Assembly: GCA_005788075.1 (NCBI GenBank)
Contig: SXZC01000195.1
Coordinates: 1-8,554 of the forward strand
Direction of reading: 5' to 3'
Source: Actinomycetota bacterium
GTDB lineage: Bacteria; Actinomycetota; Thermoleophilia; Miltoncostaeales; Miltoncostaeaceae
DNA length: 8,554 bases
In this document: positions 1 through 5,648 of the stretch, piece by piece
How the letters are laid out: each line of letters begins with the position of its first letter
Numbering within the stretch: the stretch's first letter is position 1
Notes under the pieces: model-generated
The model's database searches: none
Told to the model about the DNA's origin: nothing
Seen by the model: the letters and a program-made list of their open reading frames with translations, nothing else
Position numbers and translations under genes: made by a program

Positions 1-894
1 ACCCTCGCGGGCCAGACCCCGGGCTTCACCGGCGCCGACCTCGCGAACCTCGTGAACGAGTCGGCCCTGCTCGCCGCCCGCAAGGGCAAGAAGGTCATCG
101 ACGCCCAGGAGCTCGAGGAGGGCATCCTGCGCGTGATCGCCGGCCCCGAGAAGAAGACCCGCCTGCTCTCCGACAAGGAGCGCGTGGTCACGGCCTACCA
201 CGAGATGGGCCACGCCATCGTGGGCCACTTCCTCCCGAATGCCGACCCGGTGCACAAGATCTCGATCGTCAGCCGCGGCCAGGCGCTGGGCTACACCATC
301 TCCATGCCCGCCGAGGACAAGTTCCTCACCACGCGCGCGCAGCTCGAGGACACCATGGCGATGACCTTGGGCGGCCGCGCCGCCGAGGAGATCGTGTTCG
401 CCGAGATCACCACCGGCGCCGCCAACGACCTCGAGAAGGTCACGGCCACGGCCAAGCAGATGACCATGCGCTTCGGCATGAGCGAGAAGCTCGGCCCGCG
501 CGTGCTGGGCCACAACCACGGCGCGCCGTTCCTCGGCCGCGACATGCACTCCGAGCCGGACTACTCGGACGACATCGCCCGCCAGATCGACACCGAGATC
601 CGCCGCATCATCGAGGACGCCTACCAGCGGGCGAAGGACATCCTCTCCGAGCACCGCCACGACCTCGAGAACATCACGCAGGTCCTGCTGCGTCGCGAGA
701 CCATCGAGCGCGATGAGTTCCTGCGCCTGCTCGAGGGCGAGGCGGAGGCCGACGTCTTCCGCGTGAAGGACGAGCGCGCCCGCCAGAAGGCCGCCGAGGC
801 CGAGCGGGCCGCCGACGAGGCCGAGGCCGAGAAGCGCCGCCAGCCGCTTCCGCCGCCCGCGCCGGGCACCGAGCCCGGCACCGCAGGCGTCTAG
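1..894 (+). CDS. ftsH: ATP-dependent zinc metalloprotease FtsH, C-terminal part (5' end outside window)
   Basis: FtsH is a membrane-anchored AAA+ protease that unfolds and degrades membrane and short-lived cytosolic proteins. The frame is open from base 1, so the N-terminal membrane segments and most of the ATPase domain lie upstream. The 297 visible codons begin in the last part of the AAA domain (PGFTGADLANLVNE, second region of homology end). The M41 peptidase domain follows: the zinc motif HEMGH is at 199-213 and the third zinc ligand is the Asp of TGAANDLEK, codon 427-429. After the peptidase domain comes a charged, Ala/Glu/Arg-rich tail of about 50 residues ending in a Pro-rich stretch, typical of a low-complexity FtsH tail. 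The stop is TAG at 892-894. In many actinobacteria ftsH is followed by folE and then folP; here folP follows directly with no folE between. Confidence 0.97.
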   Translation, partial: TLAGQTPGFTGADLANLVNESALLAARKGKKVIDAQELEEGILRVIAGPEKKTRLLSDKERVVTAYHEMGHAIVGHFLPNADPVHKISIVSRGQALGYTISMPAEDKFLTTRAQLEDTMAMTLGGRAAEEIVFAEITTGAANDLEKVTATAKQMTMRFGMSEKLGPRVLGHNHGAPFLGRDMHSEPDYSDDIARQIDTEIRRIIEDAYQRAKDILSEHRHDLENITQVLLRRETIERDEFLRLLEGEAEADVFRVKDERARQKAAEAERAADEAEAEKRRQPLPPPAPGTEPGTAGV

Positions 895-915
895 CCGCCC
901 GTAGGCGCGGTACCC

Positions 916-1041
916 CGGCGGCGGCCCCCGGACACCGGGGTCGCGGCCACTCGCCGAATCGGGATCGGCATTTGCGGGGGCCGCACATGCATGATCCCCG
1001 GCTGCGATCGCCGCGACCCCGTTGTGCGGGGGTCGCGGCCG
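916..1041. repeat. Palindromic intergenic element, copy 1 (conserved 72-nt core, variable arms)
   Basis: A long imperfect inverted repeat fills most of the gap between ftsH and folP. The arms 916-947 and 1010-1041 pair with each other: 12 consecutive pairs at the inner end (936-947 with 1010-1021), then a stem with a few mismatches and one G-T pair. The 72-nt core 943-1014 matches 2794-2865 at 68 positions with no gap, while the outer arms have a different sequence from those of copy 2. Inside the core, GCATTTGCGG (968-977) pairs with CCGCACATGC (981-990) around a GGG loop with one T-C mismatch; the adjacent GGATCG and TGATCC (962-967, 992-997) extend this hairpin past one bulged A. Each arm can also fold alone (CCCCGG-ACA-CCGGGG at 926-940). 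No T-run follows, so it is not a classical intrinsic terminator. Confidence 0.85.
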
Positions 1042-1067
1042 CCGCCCTCGGTGGGCGCGCTCGCGGG

Positions 1068-1080
1068 TAGCCTGCGGGCG
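1068..1080 (+). promoter_or_regulatory. Candidate -10 box and leaderless start of the folPBK operon
   Basis: TAGCCT at 1068-1073 fits the actinobacterial -10 pattern TAnnnT. The folP GTG start begins at 1080, seven bases downstream, which is where transcription would start. No Shine-Dalgarno-like sequence lies before the GTG. Together these suggest a leaderless mRNA. No clear -35 box is visible. Confidence 0.5.
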
Positions 1081-1922
1081 TGGCCGCAGCTCTTGACTGG
1101 CTCACCCGTCCGTGCGTGATGGGCATCCTCAACGTGACGCCCGACGCCTTCAGCGACGGGGGCGAGCACGTGGATCCCGCGCGGGCCGTGGCGGCCGCGC
1201 GCGCCATGGCCGCACAGGGCGCGGCGATCGTCGACGTGGGCGGCGAGAGCACCCGCCCCGGTGCGTCGGTGGTGGACGAGGCCGAGGAACTCGCCCGTGT
1301 GGCGCCCGTGCTTCGCGCGCTTGGCGCCGACCAGCCCTCGGGAGCCGCGCTCCCCGAGGTCGTCCTGTCCATCGACACGCGGCGGGCATCAGTCGCCGAG
1401 GCAGCCCTCGACGCCGGCGCGGTGCTGGTGAACGACGTCTCGGCCGGCGCGGATCCGGACATGTTCCCGCTGGTGGCCGACCGGGGCGCGGGCATCTGCC
1501 TGATGCACATGCAGGGGGAGCCCGCCACCATGCAGGACGACCCGCGCTATGGCGACGTGGTCTCCGAGGTGGCGGGGTTCGTCGAGGGCCGCATGCGGGC
1601 CGCGGTGGATGCCGGCGTGGCTGAGGACGCCATCATCCTCGATCCCGGCATTGGGTTCGGCAAGACCGCCGAGCACAACCTCGCGCTGATGCGCGGGCTC
1701 GGCACCATCGTGGCGTTGGGTCGCCCGGTGCTGGTGGGCATCTCGCGCAAGGGGGTCATCGGCGAGCTCACGGGCCGCGAGGTGGGCGACCGCCTCGCGG
1801 GGTCGCTGGGGGCGGCCCTGGCAGCGGTGGAGGCGGGCGCTGCGGTGCTGAGGGTGCATGATGTGCCCGAGACCGTGGATGCCCTCAGGGTGTTCACCGA
1901 GATGCGTGGAGGCCGTGCATGA
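1080..1922 (+). CDS. folP: Dihydropteroate synthase
   Basis: DHPS joins 6-hydroxymethyl-7,8-dihydropterin pyrophosphate and p-aminobenzoate to give dihydropteroate in folate synthesis, and is the sulfonamide target. The 280-residue product has the full set of TIM-barrel motifs: NVTPDAFSDG (residues 18-27), DVGGESTRPG (52-61), SIDT (97-100), NDVSAG (118-123), a loop with MHMQGEPATM, DPGIGFGKT (188-196), the SRKG phosphate/pABA site (222-225) and RVHDV (258-262). The usual Ser of NVTPDSF is Ala here, an allowed variation in the family. The GTG start at 1080 gives the normal length and sits 7 nt after a -10-like box. The stop TGA overlaps the folB ATG (ATGA, 1919-1922). First gene of folP-folB-folK; the operon lies between the two copies of the palindromic element. 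Confidence 0.97.
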   Translation: MAAALDWLTRPCVMGILNVTPDAFSDGGEHVDPARAVAAARAMAAQGAAIVDVGGESTRPGASVVDEAEELARVAPVLRALGADQPSGAALPEVVLSIDTRRASVAEAALDAGAVLVNDVSAGADPDMFPLVADRGAGICLMHMQGEPATMQDDPRYGDVVSEVAGFVEGRMRAAVDAGVAEDAIILDPGIGFGKTAEHNLALMRGLGTIVALGRPVLVGISRKGVIGELTGREVGDRLAGSLGAALAAVEAGAAVLRVHDVPETVDALRVFTEMRGGRA

Positions 1923-2290
1923 GCGACGTCGTGGTGAGGATCCGGGGGCTCGAGGTGGCCGGGCGCCACGGCGTGCACGAGGCCGAGCGCGTGCTGGGCC
2001 AGCGCTTCGTTGCCGATATCGACATGGTGCTGGCCCACGACCGGTCGACCATGAGCGACGACCTGGCCGAGACGGTCGACTACGCCACGATCGCCGACGA
2101 CGTGGCGGAGATCATCGCCGGCGAGCCCGTGGCGCTGCTCGAGCGCCTGTGCCGCATGATCGCCGACCGCGTGCTCGCCGAGCCGGTGGTGAGCGCGGTG
2201 ACGGTCACCGTCGCCAAGCCGCAGGTGGCGATCCGCCACGTGCTCGACGACGTCTCGGTGACCCTGCACGTGGAGCGCGAGGAGTCGTGA
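1919..2290 (+). CDS. folB: Dihydroneopterin aldolase
   Basis: DHNA cleaves 7,8-dihydroneopterin to 6-hydroxymethyl-7,8-dihydropterin and glycolaldehyde, supplying the substrate of FolK. The 123-residue length is normal for this octameric T-fold enzyme. Visible family marks are GRHGVHEAER (15-24), GQRF (27-30), the VDYA segment with Tyr55, LLERLC (73-78) with Glu75 that would bind the pterin, and VTVAKP (96-101) with Lys100, the expected catalytic lysine by comparison with characterised DHNAs. The ATG at 1919 overlaps the folP stop by 4 nt, so translation is probably coupled; the end likewise overlaps the folK GTG (GTGA, 2287-2290). The assignment rests on motifs and on its place between folP and folK. 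Confidence 0.96.
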   Translation: MSDVVVRIRGLEVAGRHGVHEAERVLGQRFVADIDMVLAHDRSTMSDDLAETVDYATIADDVAEIIAGEPVALLERLCRMIADRVLAEPVVSAVTVTVAKPQVAIRHVLDDVSVTLHVEREES

Positions 2291-2775
2291 GCGTGATGTG
2301 GCTCGGCCTGGGCGCCAACCTGGGCGAGCCCGCGGAGGCGCTGCGCTGGGCCATCCGCCGCCTCGGGGACGAGGGCGTGGTGGTGGAGGCCGTGAGCGGC
2401 CTGTATTCCAGCGCGCCCCAGGGCGTGGAGGACCAGCCCGAGTTCACCAACGCCGCCTGCCGGGTGCGCACCGACCTCGACCCGCCCTCCGTGCTCGCGC
2501 TCGCGAAGGAGCTCGAGGCAGAGGCCGGCCGGGTCGACGGCCCGCGCTGGGGCCCGCGCCCGCTCGACATCGACATCCTCGCCTGGGACGGCGGCACGTG
2601 GGACGAGCCCGACCTCGTCATCCCGCACCCGCGCCTGCATGAGCGCCGCTTCGCCCTTCAGCCTCTGGTGGAGGTCGACCCCGACCTCGCGCTGCCATCC
2701 GGCGAGCGCATCGCGGATCTCCTCGCCGCGATCCCGCCTGGCGACCAGCCCGTATCCCGCCTCGGAGACGCGTAG
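2287..2775 (+). CDS. folK: 2-amino-4-hydroxy-6-hydroxymethyldihydropteridine pyrophosphokinase
   Basis: HPPK transfers pyrophosphate from ATP to 6-hydroxymethyl-7,8-dihydropterin, making the substrate of FolP. From the GTG at 2287 the product has 162 residues, typical for HPPK. It shows GLGANLG (7-13), SAPQGVEDQPEFTNA (42-56), RWGPRPLDIDIL (87-98) with the two magnesium-binding aspartates D94 and D96, and IPHPRLHERRFAL (112-124). The GTG at 2287 overlaps the folB stop (GTGA); GTG 2293 and ATG 2296 are in-frame alternatives that remove two or three residues. An open frame reaches upstream to 1858 but only as a shadow of folP and folB. The last codons and the TAG stop lie inside the left arm of the second palindromic element (from 2766). 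Confidence 0.96.
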   Translation: MSVMWLGLGANLGEPAEALRWAIRRLGDEGVVVEAVSGLYSSAPQGVEDQPEFTNAACRVRTDLDPPSVLALAKELEAEAGRVDGPRWGPRPLDIDILAWDGGTWDEPDLVIPHPRLHERRFALQPLVEVDPDLALPSGERIADLLAAIPPGDQPVSRLGDA

Positions 2776-2893
2776 GGGCGGCATCAAGGCGTTGCGGCCA
2801 CTCGCCGAAGCAGGATCGGCATTTGCGGGGGCCGCAAATGCATCATCCCCGGCTGCGATCGCCGCAACACCTTGATGCCGCCCCTACGCGTCT
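2766..2893. repeat. Palindromic intergenic element, copy 2 (nearly perfect 33-nt arms)
   Basis: The arms 2766-2798 and 2861-2893 are complementary at 32 of 33 positions; the single mismatch is C2790 against A2869. Between them lies a second hairpin: GCATTTGCGG (2819-2828) pairs perfectly with CCGCAAATGC (2832-2841) around a GGG loop. Short matching blocks GCCG/CGGC (2804-2807, 2850-2853) and GGAT/ATCC (2813-2816, 2845-2848) link the two, so the whole 128 nt can form one long rod with internal loops. The core 2794-2865 is 68/72 identical to 943-1014. The arms outside the core are unrelated in sequence to those of copy 1. The left arm contains the folK stop codon; the right arm ends within the -10 region of the next gene. 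No T-run follows. Confidence 0.92.
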
Positions 2894-2898
2894 AGAGT
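2872..2898 (+). promoter_or_regulatory. Candidate promoter of the DUF2469-coaX-dusB unit
   Basis: TAGAGT (2893-2898) fits TAnnnT and is followed by the ATG at 2909 after ten bases, so the mRNA would have almost no leader; no Shine-Dalgarno is seen. TTGATG (2872-2877) is a possible -35 box but the 15-nt spacer is short. The -35 candidate lies inside the right arm of the palindromic element and the -10 box starts at its last base. Confidence 0.4.
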
Positions 2899-2908
2899 TC
2901 CCCCTCTC

Positions 2909-3247
2909 ATGTCGCAGATCGACGAACTCGACGAATACGACGCGGAGCTCGAGCTCCGCCTGAAGCGGGAATACGCCGACGTGTTCCCGCTCTTCCGCTA
3001 CTGCGTGCTCACGCAGGAGGCCACGTACCTCTGCAACAAGCTCGAGCGCCAGTACGAGCCGCAGGCCGCGTACCCGTTCTTCCACGTGGTGATGGAGGAC
3101 GTCTGGGTGTGGGACAAGAACCGCCCCACGCGCATCATCCCGCGCGTGGAGATCCACACCACCCAGGACATCACGGTCGAGGTGCTGCGCGCCGACGAGG
3201 GCGTGAGCCCCTTCGACGGCGAGCTCGAGCTGCCGGCCGGGGACTGA
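2909..3247 (+). CDS. DUF2469 family protein
   Basis: This 112-residue protein matches my recollection of the DUF2469 family, small proteins found mainly in Actinobacteria and without an established function. Matching features are an acidic N-terminus with DEYDAELELRLKREYADV (about residues 8-25), an F-x-Y-C-V-L-T stretch followed by T-Y-L-C-N (about 30-44), the DVWVWDKNRPTRIIP block (about 64-78) and a V-x-I-x-T-T-Q-D-I-x-V-E-V-L end. No signal peptide, membrane segment or catalytic motif is visible. It is usually met next to rnhB and lepB in actinobacteria; here it leads a unit with coaX (4-nt gap). The ATG at 2909 has no ribosome binding site and sits shortly after a -10-like box. The function is unknown and I do not infer one. 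Confidence 0.85.
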   Translation: MSQIDELDEYDAELELRLKREYADVFPLFRYCVLTQEATYLCNKLERQYEPQAAYPFFHVVMEDVWVWDKNRPTRIIPRVEIHTTQDITVEVLRADEGVSPFDGELELPAGD

Positions 3248-3251
3248 CGCC

Positions 3252-4043
3252 GTGCTGCTCGTCGTCGACGTCGGCAACTCCCAGACCGTCGCCGGCCTGT
3301 TCACGGGCGAGGAGCTGCTGCACGACTGGCGCATCTCCACCATCCGGCGCACCACGGTGGATGAGCTCGCCGCGAGCCACGACAAGATCCTGCAACTTCG
3401 CGGCGGCAGCCTCACCGAGGTGGAGAACGTGGTGGTGGCGTCCGTGGTGCCCGAGCTCACCGTGGCCTACCAGGCCCTGGCCGACCGCTACCTCGATCGT
3501 CCGGCGGTCATCGTGGGCCCGGGCGTTCGCACCGGCATGCCGCTTCTCGTGGACAACCCGCAAGAGGTCGGCGCCGACCGCCTCGCCAACGCGGTGGCCG
3601 CCTTCGATATCTACGGCGGGCCGTGCGTGGTGGTGGACTTCGGCACGGCCACGACGCTCGACGTGGTCTCCGCCGAGGGGGAGTTCCTCGGCGGGGTCAT
3701 CGCACCGGGCATCGCGACGGCGCTCGATGCCCTCTCGCAGCGCGCCGCGCGCCTGATGCGCGTGGAGCTCGCCACGCCGCCCGCGGCGATCGGGCGCAAC
3801 ACCGTGGAGAGCATGCAGTCGGGCCTGGTGCTGGGTGCCGCCGCCATGGTGGACGGCATGGTGGCCCGCCTGGCCGGTGAGCTCGGGGCGCAGCCGATCG
3901 TGATCGCCACGGGCGGGCTCGCGCCGCTGATCATCCCGCAGTCGATCAGCATCGAGGAGCACGAGCCCATGCTCACGCTCGAGGGCCTGCGCCGGGTCCA
4001 CGAGCGCACGATGGGCGCCCCGTCGCGGAGCCGCCGCCGGTGA
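3252..4043 (+). CDS. coaX: Type III pantothenate kinase
   Basis: CoaX phosphorylates pantothenate, the first step of coenzyme A synthesis. It belongs to the ASKHA fold and is a different family from CoaA; type III enzymes are known to need a monovalent cation and to be insensitive to CoA feedback. The 263-residue product has the N-terminal phosphate loop DVGNSQT (6-12), NPQEVGADRLAN (102-113) with the expected catalytic Asp109, DFGTATTLD (129-137), GGVIAPG (147-153), IGRNTVESMQSG (170-181) and ATGGLA (219-224). A basic tail of about ten residues (SRSRRR) closes the protein. The GTG start at 3252 follows the DUF2469 stop by 4 nt, and its own stop overlaps the dusB GTG (GTGA, 4040-4043), so the three genes are probably cotranscribed. 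Confidence 0.96.
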   Translation: MLLVVDVGNSQTVAGLFTGEELLHDWRISTIRRTTVDELAASHDKILQLRGGSLTEVENVVVASVVPELTVAYQALADRYLDRPAVIVGPGVRTGMPLLVDNPQEVGADRLANAVAAFDIYGGPCVVVDFGTATTLDVVSAEGEFLGGVIAPGIATALDALSQRAARLMRVELATPPAAIGRNTVESMQSGLVLGAAAMVDGMVARLAGELGAQPIVIATGGLAPLIIPQSISIEEHEPMLTLEGLRRVHERTMGAPSRSRRR

Positions 4044-5080
4044 AGAAGCGCATGCGCGCCCTCGTGGCGGCGCGCTCGCGCGAGCCGGTCGCCCCGCCCT
4101 CGGCCGCGGGCCCGTGGCCGCTGGCCGAGCCCTTCCGCGTGGGCGAGGTGGAGCTGCCGAACCGCGTGGTGCAGGCGCCCCTCGCCGGCATCGGCAACCG
4201 GGTGTTCCGGGAGCAGTCGCGCCGGCACGGCGCGGGCCTGGTGGTGTCGGAGATGGTCGCCGCGCACGGCATCCGCCACGGCAACCGCCGCACGCAGTCG
4301 ATGCTCGAGCTGGGGCAGGGGGAGAGCCCCGTGGCGATCCAGGTGTTCGGGGGCGATCCCGGGGTGATGGCCGACGCCGCGCGCGCGGTGGAGGAGTCCG
4401 GCGCCGACATGGTGGACATCAACATGGGCTGCCCGGTGCCGAAGATCATGAAGACCGGCGCCGGCGCCGCGCTGCTCGACGACCCGGCGAAGGGTGAGGC
4501 CGTGGTGCGCGCCATGGCCGACGCCGTGCGCATTCCCGTGACCGTCAAGATGCGCCGCGGGGTGAAGCCCGGCGACATCGATCCCGGCGAGGTGGCGCGC
4601 AGGTTCGAGGCCGCCGGCGCGGCGCTCATCACCATCCATCCGCGCGCCGCGGTGGAGGAGTACTCGGGCACGGCCGACCACCGCATCAGCGCCGAGGTGG
4701 TGCGAGCCGTGGACATCCCGGTGGTGATCAGCGGCGACATCGCGAGCGCGGCGGAGGCCCGTGACGCGCTCGAGATGACCGGCGCAGCGGGCGTGATGAT
4801 CGGCCGCGCGGGCCTCGGGAACCCCTGGGTGCTCGGCGCCATCGCGCGCGGCGAGGCCGACCCGCGCCCCACGCTCGATCAGGTGATCGACGAGCTCGAG
4901 GGCTTCAGCCAGGGGATCGCCGACCTCATCGGCCCCGATCGCGCCTGCCACTACCTGCGCAAGTTCCACTCGTGGTACCTCGCGGGCAGGGGCATTCCGG
5001 ACGAGGACGTCCAGGCGCTCATCGAGGCGCCCACCTACGAGGAGGCCATGGCGCTGCTCTCGGGCCTGCGCGAGCGGTAA
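4040..5080 (+). CDS. dus: tRNA-dihydrouridine synthase (DusB-like)
   Basis: Dus enzymes use FMN and NADPH to reduce uridine to dihydrouridine in tRNA. The 346-residue product has a TIM-barrel Dus domain from about residue 36: APLAGIGN (46-53) at the FMN-binding strand, the active-site segment INMGCPVPKIMKTGAGAALL (127-146) with the catalytic Cys131, VKMRRG around Lys170, ITIHPR (197-202), SGDI (231-234) and MIGRAGLGNPW (253-263), then a helical C-terminal domain. The first ~35 residues are a basic, Pro/Ala-rich extension absent from most Dus proteins. Two usual motifs differ: the common AP-M-A-G-V-T-D reads LAGIGN, and HGRTR reads HPRAA. The GTG at 4040 overlaps the coaX stop; ATG 4052 is an alternative start. 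Which uridine is modified cannot be read from the sequence. Confidence 0.93.
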   Translation: MKKRMRALVAARSREPVAPPSAAGPWPLAEPFRVGEVELPNRVVQAPLAGIGNRVFREQSRRHGAGLVVSEMVAAHGIRHGNRRTQSMLELGQGESPVAIQVFGGDPGVMADAARAVEESGADMVDINMGCPVPKIMKTGAGAALLDDPAKGEAVVRAMADAVRIPVTVKMRRGVKPGDIDPGEVARRFEAAGAALITIHPRAAVEEYSGTADHRISAEVVRAVDIPVVISGDIASAAEARDALEMTGAAGVMIGRAGLGNPWVLGAIARGEADPRPTLDQVIDELEGFSQGIADLIGPDRACHYLRKFHSWYLAGRGIPDEDVQALIEAPTYEEAMALLSGLRER

Positions 5081-5096
5081 CGGGGTCACATGTCGG

Positions 5097-5126
5097 TTGC
5101 GTGCGGAGGACGCGCTCGGTTATCGT
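5097..5126 (+). promoter_or_regulatory. Candidate promoter of greA-lysS
   Basis: TTGCGT (5097-5102) and TATCGT (5121-5126) are separated by 18 nt, a good fit to a housekeeping sigma promoter. The expected start near 5133 would give a leader of about 36 nt ending in the strong purine-rich Shine-Dalgarno GAGGGGAG (5155-5162) before the greA GTG. Confidence 0.5.
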
Positions 5127-5168
5127 GCGCGGCCGCATCGGGGGCCGGAAACGTCGAGGGGAGTCAGT

Positions 5169-5648
5169 GTGGAGCGCGAGGTCATCCTCACCCAAGAGGG
5201 CTACGACAAGCTCCAGGAGGAGATCGAGTACCTCACGACGCACAAGCGCCGGGAGGTGGCGGAGCGCATCAAGACCGCCCGTGAGTTCGGGGACATCTCC
5301 GAGAACTCCGAGTACGACGACGCCAAGAACGAGCAGGCGCACGTGGAGTCGCGCATCATCCAGCTCGAGCACCAGCTGCGCAACGCGCGCATCGTGGACA
5401 GCCACGACGTGGACACCGGCGTGGTGTCCATCGGCACCAAGGTGACCGTGCGCACGACGGCCGACAAGAAGACGAAGGTCTTCTCGCTCGTGGGCTCGGC
5501 CGAGGCCGATCCCCTCCAGGACCGCCTCTCGAACGAGAGCCCGCTGGGCAAGGCGCTCATCGGGTGCAAGAAGGGCGACAAGGTGACGGTCACGACCCCG
5601 CGCGGCCAGGCGGAGTACCAGGTCGTGAAGATCGAGGCCGGCGACTGA
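5169..5648 (+). CDS. greA: Transcription elongation factor GreA
   Basis: GreA enters the secondary channel of RNA polymerase and stimulates cleavage of the transcript 3' end in backtracked complexes. The GTG at 5169 gives 159 residues, close to the 158 of E. coli GreA, and is preceded by the Shine-Dalgarno GAGGGGAG; a start at 5097 would add 24 residues with no family similarity. The N-terminal coiled coil carries the acidic tip GDISENSEYDDAKNEQ (41-56), in which D42 and E45 correspond to the catalytic acidic pair. The C-terminal FKBP-like domain ends with SPLGKALIGCKKGD and a conserved V-x-x-P-R-G-x-x-E-Y-x-V stretch. The C-terminal codons overlap the proposed lysS CTG start, so greA and lysS form a coupled pair. 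Confidence 0.96.
   Translation: MEREVILTQEGYDKLQEEIEYLTTHKRREVAERIKTAREFGDISENSEYDDAKNEQAHVESRIIQLEHQLRNARIVDSHDVDTGVVSIGTKVTVRTTADKKTKVFSLVGSAEADPLQDRLSNESPLGKALIGCKKGDKVTVTTPRGQAEYQVVKIEAGD

Noticed and set aside
1004..1011. GCGATCGC octamer (cyanobacterial HIP1 motif) in both palindromic cores
   Set aside because: Two occurrences within one repeat family are explained by copying; the gene content is not cyanobacterial and the octamer is not enriched elsewhere in the window.
916..1041. Palindrome as an integron attC site
   Set aside because: attC sites conserve their outer core sites and vary in the centre; here the centre is conserved and the ends vary, no integrase gene is in view and the neighbours are ordinary housekeeping genes.
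895..1079. tRNA or other known RNA gene in the ftsH-folP gap
   Set aside because: No cloverleaf or conserved T-loop sequence is visible; the structure is accounted for by the palindromic element.
1858..2286. Upstream extension of the folK frame across folB
   Set aside because: The extension is Arg/Gly-rich shadow sequence of folP and folB; HPPK homology starts just after GTG 2287.
2766..2893. Palindrome as a simple intrinsic terminator
   Set aside because: The arms are far longer than a terminator needs, no T-run follows on either strand, and the core is shared with another locus. A termination side effect stays possible.
3611..5089. Very long open frame on the minus strand opposite coaX and dusB (492 codons)
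   Set aside because: It is His/Arg/Ala-rich with no recognisable domain and mirrors GC-rich codon bias of the real + strand genes; both opposite genes have full family motifs.
5097..5168. Longer GreA N-terminus from an upstream GTG at 5097
   Set aside because: The added 24 residues have no family counterpart, cover the predicted promoter, and the GTG at 5169 has a strong Shine-Dalgarno and gives standard length.
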